Source: Eisenbergiella sp900555195 (lineage in GTDB: Bacteria; Bacillota; Clostridia; Lachnospirales; Lachnospiraceae). From it: 64,000 bases of DNA. The position numbers and the translations under genes were made by a program. Position 1 is the stretch's first letter. Every line of letters starts with the position of its first letter. Of this stretch, positions 40,678 through 49,037 are shown piece by piece. The DNA is taken from NCBI GenBank assembly GCA_902492555.1, contig CABUMH010000003.1, positions 6,893-70,892 on the forward strand, in the 5' to 3' direction. The notes under the pieces are model-generated. The model made no database searches, was not told the DNA's origin, and saw only the letters and a list, made by a program, of their open reading frames with translations.

Positions 40678-41238
40678 CTAAATTTTCCCCCATACCATCT
40701 CATTCAAAGCAATTTTCCCATCCTCCATTCTAATCACTTTCATCTTCAAAAGTTGATTAATTGTTTCCTCAAAGTCACATATGGAAGACTTCCCAGCTTT
40801 ACTGCTGATGCTCTCAGCCTCTTTTTTTAACTGCTCCTCCGTTACGAATAATTCATAAGCTCCTAATTGATCCAAAGCGTATACAATAATAGCACAGTCA
40901 CTATTTAAACTTTTCATAGTAACTTTAGCTGCGAACATAAAAGCCAGAAGAGCAAGCTGTATATAATTGAAAGAATTTTCTGGAATATTAAAAGATGCAA
41001 AAAGTTCAGCACAAGCTACTAATAAATTTTTTATATCTAGCTTTATGTTTCCTGGTTTTAAAGAAAATGAATCCGTTCCAAGAAAGACAATATCCTTTTT
41101 TTCATTTTCTGGAATGATCTCTAAGTATTGACCAATGATTAGTTCGGCAAATGATTTTTCTACATTCATCTCTTTTGCCATTTCCAATAGATATTTATTG
41201 ACTCTTTGATCCAACATCTCTGCGTCTTTTCTGTTCAC
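40678..41238 (-). CDS. Uncharacterised partner of the metallopeptidase
   Basis: A 186-residue soluble protein, mostly helical, with a hydrophobic helix in the middle (SFNYIQLALLAFMFAAKVTM) and a C-terminal region reading as a winged-helix-like domain (DFEETINQLLKMKVIRMEDG). No family recognised. It starts at GTG 41238 after GTGGAGGAAC and overlaps the metallopeptidase gene by 44 bp, so the two form a unit. Base composition is AT-rich, unlike the conjugation backbone. Confidence 0.68.
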   Translation of the reverse strand: MNRKDAEMLDQRVNKYLLEMAKEMNVEKSFAELIIGQYLEIIPENEKKDIVFLGTDSFSLKPGNIKLDIKNLLVACAELFASFNIPENSFNYIQLALLAFMFAAKVTMKSLNSDCAIIVYALDQLGAYELFVTEEQLKKEAESISSKAGKSSICDFEETINQLLKMKVIRMEDGKIALNEMVWGKI

Positions 41239-42295
41239 GTTTTTGTTCCTCCACTCTTTTTAGTCGATCCGGATTAATTATTTTATTCAGTTTTCCTCTT
41301 TGCTTTTTCAAGTACAACTGAGTCTTGTATTCATCAAAGACGGTTAAGAAACCATTGTAAACCGCATTTCCCTCTACTGTATCGAATTCATATTTAGGAT
41401 CGTCAGGAATAGAAAATAGCTTGTTCTTCCTGTTCTTAACAGGAGGATGTGTTCCCTGTCCTACACAAGCCCCATATAGCACATAATCTGTATAGTATAT
41501 CAGATCAATATAATCCATAAAAATGACAGGAGCCATATATGTGTATTCTTCCAGTATCTTATTTTCACGATCCCGCCCACTGCTATCCATAATCATTTTC
41601 AATATAATATCATAGGCGATAGCATCTGCATCATATTCCTCCTGCCTCATCTCTTTTTCAGTCTGCTTAGACGCGCTCCAGTTTCTACCATATCCCAAAT
41701 AAGCATGAGCGATCTCATGAGCAATATTAAAGGCTGTGATTGTCCAATAGCAGTCCTCAGCCAGATTGATTATTTGCAGATCTCCATCCAACGCCGTCAG
41801 CAGAGCTTCTGAAGAACGTGCATCCGGAAGATTTCCTAAGATACTGACATCATTAAGCGTATATAAAACATGAATAAAACCAAAGCCATAAGTTTCTGGA
41901 TTATCAAATTCCTTTGCCCACTTAAAAGATGCCAGCAAAAAAGGAAGAACAGACGCCTCATACAATTCATCAATATGGATTAGATTACCATCACTATCTT
42001 TCTCCCCATGAACAAAATAGCTGTTAATGCTCCTTTGGTAACGATTATTCAGTTCCAATTTTTCATCAGAAAACTGATATTCTTGTGCAAAATATCTACG
42101 GATCACAGCAAACATGGTGCTAAGGTTATATTTCTTTAAGTTCTCTTTTATAGATTCCTCTGTAAAAATATGCTTAGGGAAATATTTCAGCAACTTGTGA
42201 ATTCCATATTCTAAATCTTTTACCTGCTCACCAGCAGATTTAAGCTGCTCATAGTCAGTATGAACAACTGCACGAATATAATTCGAATCATTCAT
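41195..42295 (-). CDS. HExxH zinc metallopeptidase (Lit/gluzincin-like)
   Basis: A 366-residue protein with a zincin motif HEIAHAYLGYG and a downstream acidic stretch EEYDADAIAYDIIL that supplies the third ligand in gluzincins. A long helical N-terminal region precedes it and THPPVKNR follows, as in peptidases of the Lit/U49 or M48-like type. Lit cleaves EF-Tu on phage infection; that activity is only a possibility here. Start ATG 42295 follows GGGAGGTATATATCC. It is coupled to the 186-residue gene downstream, suggesting a two-gene defence or toxin unit. Confidence 0.72.
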   Translation of the reverse strand: MNDSNYIRAVVHTDYEQLKSAGEQVKDLEYGIHKLLKYFPKHIFTEESIKENLKKYNLSTMFAVIRRYFAQEYQFSDEKLELNNRYQRSINSYFVHGEKDSDGNLIHIDELYEASVLPFLLASFKWAKEFDNPETYGFGFIHVLYTLNDVSILGNLPDARSSEALLTALDGDLQIINLAEDCYWTITAFNIAHEIAHAYLGYGRNWSASKQTEKEMRQEEYDADAIAYDIILKMIMDSSGRDRENKILEEYTYMAPVIFMDYIDLIYYTDYVLYGACVGQGTHPPVKNRKNKLFSIPDDPKYEFDTVEGNAVYNGFLTVFDEYKTQLYLKKQRGKLNKIINPDRLKRVEEQKREQKRRRDVGSKSQ

Positions 42296-42403
42296 GGATA
42301 TATACCTCCCAATCTTGTATAGTTTCATAAATATAATTAATAAGGAAGCAAAAAGATGTTTTGTAATCCATAATCTATGTATCACAATCTTTACATTACA
42401 TAA

Positions 42404-42583
42404 TTGACCGTCATAGTCGTTCCCTCGTGTAGTTTTTCTTGCCGTACCAACATTTCCAGCAATGTTGACCTTCCCTTACCGTTGATCCCATTCCTCGCCT
42501 TCCTGCAAAGAAAATGATGTGTGCTCAAACAATTTGCATTCTGCATACGCTTTTGTTATATTCTCCACATTAATCAAATTCAA
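42404..42583 (-). pseudogene. 5' remnant of an ABC-F ATPase gene
   Basis: From TTG 42583 the translation reads LNLINVENITKAYAECKLFE and FSLQEGE, the canonical ABC-F N-terminus, then shifts frame to GINGKGRSTLLEML (a degenerate Walker A) and stops resembling the family. Only about 60 codons remain. ABC-F proteins act on ribosomes; this copy is dead. Confidence 0.7.
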
Positions 42584-42636
42584 TGCCTATACCTCGCCAT
42601 TTATCCTTCCTTCCAGCACACATCTCGCTTCTTCTA

Positions 42637-44565
42637 TTATATCTGTTTTTTCCAAAAACAAATCTCTAGGTCATCATTCATTTTTAACACATACATAATT
42701 AGAATAGATAAAATGTAAAAATAATACTGACGGTGTATCTGTTCATTATCACTTGATGCTTGTGTTCCGTGGGCGTATTTGTTTCGTATATCCCATCCAT
42801 TATTAAACTTTGACTTATTGAGCATATAACTCAACCAATCTTGCTCTGGTTTAGAAAACAATGTACTATCATCTACAATCAAGTTCTCACTCTTTAGTTG
42901 TGTAAATTTATCCCGCATCTGGATTGGATAACGATAATAATTGATTACTTCATTTTTTGCTAAATCCGCAATAATACATACTTTTTCAACATCATCAAAA
43001 CATATGTAATCATTACTATCATATGTAATAATTTCTTTTTCCTGTAGCCAATCTAATTCGTCCCAGAGATAAGCGTCATAATCAGACTTTCTTACCTCAC
43101 TATTTAAAATCATTTCAAAGAATGTCTGATATTTCCCCTGCAATCGTTCCACCCAATGTAACATGCACTGATCGGAAAACAAATCATACACTATTCTTTG
43201 AAATTCTTCACCTTCACCATATACATACTTACCTTTTACAGTACTTGGAATCTGTGTAATATCTGTAGCTCCAGAGGCTATTTGCAATAGTTCTACATCA
43301 ATCTCTTTGTCTTCTACATATAACTTAAATTGTTTTAGAATAGATTCCATTTCAGGTAATAAAAACCGACATTTTTCTAAATACGTTGCATTTTCAGACG
43401 GCATTTTTATCTTAAACCCACTGATTCCAAATTCTTCTTTGAGATAATTCTTGAAAAACCACTCTATTACATTTTCTAATCGTATGCCATTCTCCAATAA
43501 TTCCTGATAATATGCCTGCATTTGAACATGAGACAACGCCATTTTGAAGTGAAATACTCCTGACACTGGATAATCGTTTCTCGATCTTGATCTGAATACT
43601 TTTTCAATGGTCGTTGCCTCCAATTCTTTACTAACAACTTGAAGCCTCATTTGAAAATCTACATATTCTAGCAAATAAATAAAATTATTTAGAATTGTGG
43701 CATTATCTAAATTTTCTCTAATCCATTTTCTATCATATATGTAATATCTGCAGTTATCTTTCTTTTCCTTCTCCAGAAGTTCTGTGTTATCCCGAAATGA
43801 GACACATATATTGTAATCTACTTTAACTCCATTTTTCCCTTCCATTACCTCTTTTACTAAGCCATCTCGTCTTCTCTTTGCTGCTAGCTTCACTTTATTT
43901 GATACCGGGAGTTCATTACTAAAGCAAATATTCATTATAGTCTCTAATACATTTATATTCGCATATGGCACTTCAATATAATTCATAAAAATTTGGTTAA
44001 TTTCTTCCTTTGATAATTCTGGAAGATAAATCATCTTATTTCTTCTGGTTAAAGATATCTCATTTTTGTCCAACAAAATTTTTGCAGCATCCCAGTGGCA
44101 CATAAAATAATGCTTAATAGCTTCTGAATAATTTTGGACTATCCCTTTACATCCAAGTATATGATAAATACTAGATTGGGAATTCATAATAATATCTTCA
44201 AAAACGAAAGAATCAACTTTCTTAAAAACTTTATATTTTTCAAACAACTTCCAAAAATCTTCTTTGTAAATCAATTCCAGTTCATTATATATTTGTTTAC
44301 AATTCTGGTTATCAATACAACCAAAATATCGCCCAATAAGCTCATTTATCTTTTTTATATGTTCTTCAAATACAGAAATCCGCTTTTTCCATTCATCTGA
44401 AATTTCCTTTAATTTAGATGTCAATCTTCTTACATGCTCATATTCTAAAATATCATTAATAGTCTTTTCTGATTTTGAATCTAAACCTTCCATAATTTTT
44501 TTTGCTTTATCCCAAGACTCTTCCCAATTAAAAATCAATCTGCAATCTAAGCGTTCTCCCACCAA
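42637..44565 (-). CDS. Large protein with C-terminal HEPN-like motif
   Basis: A 642-residue, largely helical protein of unknown family. The C-terminal domain contains WDIRNKYAHGTQ, in which RNKYAH fits the Rx4-6H motif of HEPN ribonucleases and resembles the DLRNxxAHG stretch of DUF4209-like proteins. The N-terminal 130 residues look coiled-coil rich. The start is TTG 44565 (AAGGTGGAATTTT) or GTG 44562. Strongly AT-rich, alone in its transcript, among other likely defence genes. A defence effector role is inferred. Confidence 0.68.
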   Translation of the reverse strand: MVGERLDCRLIFNWEESWDKAKKIMEGLDSKSEKTINDILEYEHVRRLTSKLKEISDEWKKRISVFEEHIKKINELIGRYFGCIDNQNCKQIYNELELIYKEDFWKLFEKYKVFKKVDSFVFEDIIMNSQSSIYHILGCKGIVQNYSEAIKHYFMCHWDAAKILLDKNEISLTRRNKMIYLPELSKEEINQIFMNYIEVPYANINVLETIMNICFSNELPVSNKVKLAAKRRRDGLVKEVMEGKNGVKVDYNICVSFRDNTELLEKEKKDNCRYYIYDRKWIRENLDNATILNNFIYLLEYVDFQMRLQVVSKELEATTIEKVFRSRSRNDYPVSGVFHFKMALSHVQMQAYYQELLENGIRLENVIEWFFKNYLKEEFGISGFKIKMPSENATYLEKCRFLLPEMESILKQFKLYVEDKEIDVELLQIASGATDITQIPSTVKGKYVYGEGEEFQRIVYDLFSDQCMLHWVERLQGKYQTFFEMILNSEVRKSDYDAYLWDELDWLQEKEIITYDSNDYICFDDVEKVCIIADLAKNEVINYYRYPIQMRDKFTQLKSENLIVDDSTLFSKPEQDWLSYMLNKSKFNNGWDIRNKYAHGTQASSDNEQIHRQYYFYILSILIMYVLKMNDDLEICFWKKQI

Positions 44566-44639
44566 AAAATTCCACCTTTTCCTGATTTATTCACAGTTCT
44601 AAATAATTCCTAAATACATTATACCAAACTTTCAAAACG

Positions 44640-44861
44640 GCATTATATTACTACATTGCACTTTCACCACTACCTTTTCCAGATAAATCTATTGCTTCAT
44701 CTTATCTTTCGAGACAATTTTTTAGTCCATCCTTCTTTATCATGAACCTATTTAATCTGAAAATCATGAAAAGATACATCAGCTTCCTTCCATTCTTCCA
44801 AAGAAAATGTTGCTCATTCAGACAATTTCCATTCTATATACGCTTTTTGCATAAATTTGTA
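44640..44861 (-). pseudogene. Second, older ABC-F remnant
   Basis: Translation of the minus strand gives FMQKAYIEWKLSE, a stop, then ATFSLEEW, parallel to ITKAYAECKLFEHTSFSLQE of the remnant at 42404; further on LSGKGSGES recalls a Walker A. The wider gap 44566-45025 holds no intact gene. Adjacent ATAAATTTGTAATAAGAATA (44851-44870) resembles the decayed gene at 40597. Confidence 0.5.
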
Positions 44862-45025
44862 ATAAGAATAGATCTTCTTACTTCCTCTTACCTGCTATTG
44901 AATTCTAAATCCATCCAGATATAAAAGCCAGCCAAACTCGTACTTCTTCTAAACAACATAACCAGCTGTGTTGAACCATTCAACTGAAAACCATATGGAA
45001 ATGGTATTATATCCTAATAATTCAT

Positions 45026-45937
45026 TTATAAAGTACATGCGTCTCCGTTCTCAAATATCAATGTTAATGGCATTTTTTCAGAATAAGCATCTGCATTTTC
45101 AGACACTTTTACCACAAACGAAATGGTATCCGCCATACATAGATTTAAAACACAGTATAAATTGTTACTTTCTTTCATAAAAAATATTGTATGAAGAACT
45201 TTCATCGTGGTAGCATTTAACGACTCTCTTTGTTGTACAAGATGTTTTCCTATTACAGTTCCACCTATCGGAAACGTAACAAATCTTGCCAATTCGCCTG
45301 ATGGAGCAATCTCCCTTTTATTCTCTTTAGTTGCTTTATAGAGTTCTCTTGAAAATAACTGGGCCACTTCATCATCTAAATACCCTTCTCCTAATATTGT
45401 AAATGCATATTCATAAGCGATTTTTATTGCTGCCAAACTAAACCTCGAAAAATCTATACTTATCTCTTTTTCAAACGTCGGAGGCTCTAATTCGTTTTCC
45501 ACAACAAAAGCGTCTTTACAAAATATTTCTATTTCGGATTCCGTATATCCATTACGTCTCAAATATTTTTTGAAAAAAGCAATTCCGTCATCAAAGTTTG
45601 AAGCCTCAACTCGTACTATTCCATCATCATTGTCTATGAATCTTGGCTGTAATACAAGGCTACCATTTTTCGTACTATATTTTGAACCTGTATTTTTGTC
45701 TGTTTCAACCGCTTCCAAAAACTTAATTTTCTTTCCGCTTTTTCCCAGCAAATTATGATCAATTCTAAGAAGTTTTACAAGAGGATGATTGACCAAATAA
45801 TCATCTACATTATAGCCAAGCCTATTATTGCAGTCCTTACAGACCCTTTTTGTAATTAATTTTTTATTCCCCAATGCTTCCGGAATGATATGTTCATCAG
45901 ATTCATTTCTCTCTTCTTTACATATAATACATTTCAT
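45026..45937 (-). CDS. HNH endonuclease-like protein
   Basis: A 303-residue protein with an N-terminal HNH zinc finger: CIICKEERNESDEHIIPEAL then CKDCNNRLG. The DEHIIPEALGN segment supplies the first catalytic His and the CxxC pairs bind zinc. The C-terminal 240 residues are unassigned (FARFVTFPIGG-like strands near the end). Homologues are often defence or mobile-element nucleases. Start ATG 45937. AT-rich and isolated, without a methyltransferase neighbour. Confidence 0.8.
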   Translation of the reverse strand: MKCIICKEERNESDEHIIPEALGNKKLITKRVCKDCNNRLGYNVDDYLVNHPLVKLLRIDHNLLGKSGKKIKFLEAVETDKNTGSKYSTKNGSLVLQPRFIDNDDGIVRVEASNFDDGIAFFKKYLRRNGYTESEIEIFCKDAFVVENELEPPTFEKEISIDFSRFSLAAIKIAYEYAFTILGEGYLDDEVAQLFSRELYKATKENKREIAPSGELARFVTFPIGGTVIGKHLVQQRESLNATTMKVLHTIFFMKESNNLYCVLNLCMADTISFVVKVSENADAYSEKMPLTLIFENGDACTL

Positions 45938-46040
45938 TTTCTACTTCCTCTCATGTCTAGTCCCCCCAAAGGTTTTCTAGAAGAATGAAATTTTAATATC
46001 ACTTAAACTTCTATTGTCATTTATTCTTTCATTTATTATT

Positions 46041-46073
46041 AAAAAGTAGCATGCCTGTTAATGACATGCTACT
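46041..46073 (-). terminator. Intrinsic terminator after the DUF2188 gene
   Basis: On the minus strand AGTAGCATG (46073-46065) pairs with CATGCTACT (46053-46045) over 9 bp, followed by TTTTTAATAA. It lies 15 bp beyond the DUF2188 stop. Confidence 0.8.
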
Positions 46074-46087
46074 AACATTGGTTGCAA

Positions 46088-46315
46088 TTATCCTCTTGGC
46101 GGGAATGGATCCCTCCCATGAGAATCTTTTTCTCTAATCGTTCCATCCTGCCGATGGATGATCAGTTCTGAACCTTGATTCTGAGCAATGCTCCGAGCAC
46201 GCTCGATCGCCTCTCTCTGGGTATCCGTGCGCACAGTTGCACGGGAATTTCCTTCTCCTTTTACCTGCCAACCACCATCTGGATGCGGCACAACATGTTG
46301 ATTCTTATTCATCAT
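46088..46315 (-). CDS. DUF2188 protein
   Basis: A 75-residue protein (QHVVPHPDGGWQVKGEGNSR, then AIERARSIAQNQGSELIIHR and GTIREKDSHGRDP) fully matching the DUF2188 pattern: two similar strand-helix halves. Function unknown, common in accessory DNA. Start ATG 46315 or 46312. It lies 10 bp downstream of the zinc-ribbon gene and is followed by a terminator, so the two form a short operon. Confidence 0.85.
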   Translation of the reverse strand: MMNKNQHVVPHPDGGWQVKGEGNSRATVRTDTQREAIERARSIAQNQGSELIIHRQDGTIREKDSHGRDPFPPRG

Positions 46316-46325
46316 CGGCCCCTCC

Positions 46326-46436
46326 TTACCTTAACTGTGTCACACATCCACAATGCGGACATTTTGAAGGATTAGTAATTGGAATGATACGTCTCCCACA
46401 ACGAGGGCAACGATAATATTTGTACTTTATTTTCAT
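46326..46436 (-). CDS. Small zinc-ribbon protein (36 residues)
   Basis: MKIKYKYYRCPRCGRRIIP then NPSKCPHCGC: two CxxC knuckles make a complete rubredoxin-like zinc ribbon. ATG 46436 has AAAGGATAATTTTT upstream. It precedes the DUF2188 gene by 10 bp. The size is below usual gene-calling limits, but the motif and ribosome binding site support it. Role unknown. Confidence 0.65.
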   Translation of the reverse strand: MKIKYKYYRCPRCGRRIIPITNPSKCPHCGCVTQLR

Positions 46437-46539
46437 AAAAATTATCCTTTCTTCTGAAAAATTATAAATTTCTATCTATATAAACATATTTTCAGAGAAA
46501 AGTCTGCATTTTTTTACCTTTCTGGACACAGATTTCATA

Positions 46540-46568
46540 TTGCAATCATCATTCAGGCATGGTACAAT
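46540..46568 (+). promoter_or_regulatory. Strong sigma-70 promoter for a small RNA
   Basis: TTGCAA (46540-46545) and TACAAT (46563-46568) are separated by exactly 17 bp. No open frame of note follows, but an intrinsic terminator lies 57 bp downstream. Confidence 0.65.
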
Positions 46569-46574
46569 AAAAAC

Positions 46575-46650
46575 GATCAAATTAATACTGTATTGGCGAT
46601 AGTTGCTTCTGTCGTCCTGCAGAGCACCGGGTAGTAACTCGGTGTTTTTC
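46575..46650 (+). ncRNA. Predicted small RNA (about 75 nt)
   Basis: Between the promoter at 46540-46568 and the terminator CACCGGGT-AGTA-ACTCGGTG (46625-46644, one G-U pair) followed by TTTTTCTTTTT, a transcript of about 75 nt is expected. It is antisense to the downstream untranslated end of the AAA ATPase gene (stop at 46661). No ribosome binding site with a start is evident. Function unknown. Confidence 0.55.
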
Positions 46651-46660
46651 TTTTTCTTCC

Positions 46661-47956
46661 TTATATGTCTCTTTCAAAAAACATATCCGGGTTACACCCA
46701 AATGCTCCTTCTAAGAGCCGGTTTACCAAATTAACTTTGGCCCGCGAAGTTTTGCACTCATTAAGCCTATGTAATGTACTTTTTCCATAATTATCCTTAC
46801 TAGTAACCCATACCTGGTCTCGCCGGAAGTTTCCTGAAACTAAAAGCGGCTGATGGGATGTACAAATAAGCTGTGCATGATGTGGGTTGCTTTCTTCATT
46901 TATAAATAAGTTAATTATTTCTTTAGCTAACAAAAGGTGTAATCCATTTTCTATCTCATCAATAAAAAGTATGCCTCCTGATTCCAAAACATCGAATAAA
47001 TATGGTAATGCCGTAAACAATTTTACTGTTCCTAAAGATTCCTCCGCGAAAAAGGAAATCGGTGTGCTACTAGTTTCTTCTCCATTTTCATATACAGCAT
47101 GTGCTGTATCCACACCAACTGTTGTTTTTGTGGCTATGATTTCTCTGTTCTCAAAATCATCGTTTTCAATCTTTTGTCGAGCAATTTCCTCTTCTTCAAA
47201 TGATACTTTAATATCTCGTATCGTCGGATCGGCCTTTTGAATAATATTCAAATATTTTTTCAGACGTTCATCCGAAAATGATTCTTTTGATTTTGTTGGC
47301 TTAAGCCTCGCCGCCGTCATGCTAACAACTTGTATTCCTTGAATCGCGTCAACTATTTTTGATGCCAACTCATTATTTAACAATGCTGCAATTGGAAGGC
47401 AAAGGGCTTCCTCTTTAACTGCCTGCTTCTTATTTTCAAAATCTTTTAATTCCGATCGAAGAACAATATCCTTAAACGATGACGATGTTCTTTCAATTAG
47501 CTTTTCGGTCCTCCTGTACTTTTTTGTCAAAAGCTCAGATTCTATTTTCTTCCCCAAAATATTAAACTCATAATGGTATGTAGTTTTATCAATGACAAGT
47601 TCAATCTCAAATTTTGTGGGTTTATTTTGATACGCTATGTCAAACACAAAAGGTTTGACCGGAGCATCCATTCCTTTAAACTGTGGCAAAGAGAGCAGCT
47701 GAGAATTATTCATTGCCATTAATGGGGACCAATCTAATAACCGTTTAATCTCTCGAAGGATCTTACAAAAAAAAGTTTTTCCTGAGCCATTCGCCCCATA
47801 AAGAATCGAAACCTTATTAAATCTTTTGTCGGCTATTTCAAAAGTATTTTCAAGATATTCCTTTTTGCTTGCATCTATCTCTGTTGTGAACATAATCCGG
47901 TCTGCAAAAGAAGCATAATTTTCAACAGCCAAGGATCTCAAGATTACATTATTCAT
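46661..47956 (-). CDS. AAA15/OLD-like ATP-binding protein
   Basis: A 431-residue ABC-type ATPase of the COG1106/AAA15 group: NVILRSLAVENYASFADRIM start, Walker A ILYGANGSGKTFFCKIL, signature-like SFFAEESLGTVKLFTALPYL, Walker B GILFIDEIENGLHLLLAKEI and a His switch (LICTSHQPLLVSG). Relatives (RloA, AbiL and similar) are abortive-infection components, usually with a nuclease partner such as RloB; none is adjacent here. Start ATG 47956 with GGGAGGTGAAAAG. Confidence 0.85.
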   Translation of the reverse strand: MNNVILRSLAVENYASFADRIMFTTEIDASKKEYLENTFEIADKRFNKVSILYGANGSGKTFFCKILREIKRLLDWSPLMAMNNSQLLSLPQFKGMDAPVKPFVFDIAYQNKPTKFEIELVIDKTTYHYEFNILGKKIESELLTKKYRRTEKLIERTSSSFKDIVLRSELKDFENKKQAVKEEALCLPIAALLNNELASKIVDAIQGIQVVSMTAARLKPTKSKESFSDERLKKYLNIIQKADPTIRDIKVSFEEEEIARQKIENDDFENREIIATKTTVGVDTAHAVYENGEETSSTPISFFAEESLGTVKLFTALPYLFDVLESGGILFIDEIENGLHLLLAKEIINLFINEESNPHHAQLICTSHQPLLVSGNFRRDQVWVTSKDNYGKSTLHRLNECKTSRAKVNLVNRLLEGAFGCNPDMFFERDI

Positions 47957-48141
47957 CTTTTCACCTCCCGTACAAACAAATCATACCAGTTTATCCTGAT
48001 TTTGTCAATAGTTAATTGCTAACTTTCTACAACTATGTCGAATTTTACAGTACAACTCGCTTTTTCAATGTTCAAATCGATATTCTGCTGCCAAAATCAT
48101 TTTTTATGTCTCATATTCACCATACAAAGTTAATTTCCGAT

Positions 48142-48358
48142 ATAAAAAAAGACGTAGTTATAATCGGAACAGTTATACAAGCAGAGTTTGCCAATGAACT
48201 TCAGGAACAGTATATCAAAAATCCTCCGAAACGTATGACTTCCGAATAAGATTCGCAACATGAGTGATGACAACCTTCTGAATTTGGATTATTCTCTGCG
48301 TGAATTCGATGGGCTGGATGATTGCGATTGGAGTGAGAATGGTTTTTATATCCTTTAA
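48142..48358 (+). pseudogene. Frameshifted small acidic gene
   Basis: Translation reads KKDVVIIGTVIQAEFANELQ ... KNPPKRMTSE, hits TAA, and resumes in the next frame as KIRNMSDDNLLNLDYSLREF ... ENGFYIL. Removing one T before AAG restores a single frame. The original start seems to be an ATA. The surrounding gap 47957-48450 holds nothing else I can support. Confidence 0.5.
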
Positions 48359-48450
48359 CCCGCTATCGTCTGTTTTCCATCTCCCTTACCTTTGCTTTCA
48401 CTCTCTAAAGCGATACAGTCTTTCTTAAATTAAAATAAAAACGCATAGCC

Positions 48451-48741
48451 TTATTTAATCATAATCCAATGTTTTTCTAACATAAATCTGCAGTAAGAAT
48501 AGAAATTCCACATATTTGCACTTATGGGATAATCTTTACGATACCTAAACATTGTCTTGTAATAGATATTTTGATTTAAACACCACTTATGAATATCTCT
48601 CATCTTTATAGAGCGCCCACTCTCTATCTGCTCGCCTAACAGATTAATCTTATAAATATCTATTTCCGTTTCTGCCATTAAGCAGAAAATCACATTAAAA
48701 TATTTAATCCCATATACCACACAATGATTATTGTACTCCAT
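48451..48741 (-). CDS. Small protein of unknown function, paralogue of the transposon-split gene
   Basis: A 96-residue protein (YNNHCVVYGIKYFNVIFCLM, AETEIDIYKINLLGEQIESG, then FRYRKDYPISANMWNFYSYC and EKHWIMIK). It is rich in Tyr and Ile and has no motif I can name. Start ATG 48741 follows AGGAGTGTGT. A decayed relative is interrupted by the transposon at 37143/40597. It is the last intact accessory gene before the chromosomal pilin fragment. Confidence 0.6.
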   Translation of the reverse strand: MEYNNHCVVYGIKYFNVIFCLMAETEIDIYKINLLGEQIESGRSIKMRDIHKWCLNQNIYYKTMFRYRKDYPISANMWNFYSYCRFMLEKHWIMIK

Positions 48742-48811
48742 ACACACTCCTGTATCTAAAGTCGTCTATTATCCACATTTTTTACTCTATACACATAGTA
48801 TACACTGCATA

Positions 48812-48946
48812 TTAAGGGGGCAATATTCCCAGTATAATCAGGATCACTTCTACCGTTCCCATCCCTTCGTCGTTGCTGAGCATTTCCCTGACTCTCCTCT
48901 TAAGTTCCTCCGCCCTGCAAACCGTTTTCCAAAACATCTTTTTCAT
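48812..48946 (-). pseudogene. Truncated host Flp pilin gene (island junction)
   Basis: ATG 48946 follows GGAGGATGCTT. The 44-codon frame encodes a basic leader and NDEGMGTVEVILIILG, the G/E cleavage site and first half of the Flp pilin helix, then ILPP and a stop. Flp pilins normally continue the helix (VLIGLV-like) for another 30 or so residues. The sequence breaks exactly where accessory AT-rich DNA begins, so this is probably the junction of the inserted island within the pilin gene of the host Tad locus. Confidence 0.65.
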
Positions 48947-49037
48947 AAGCATCCTCCTTCTGCCCTCTGGGCCATCCATACGTTTGTTTCATTTGGGAAT
49001 GCCGCCTGCATCCCCATCATCAGTTCTCGCGAAGCTT

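Noticed and set aside
46661..47956. RloA-RloB abortive-infection pair
   Set aside because: No RloB-like or other nuclease gene is adjacent; only the ATPase is present.
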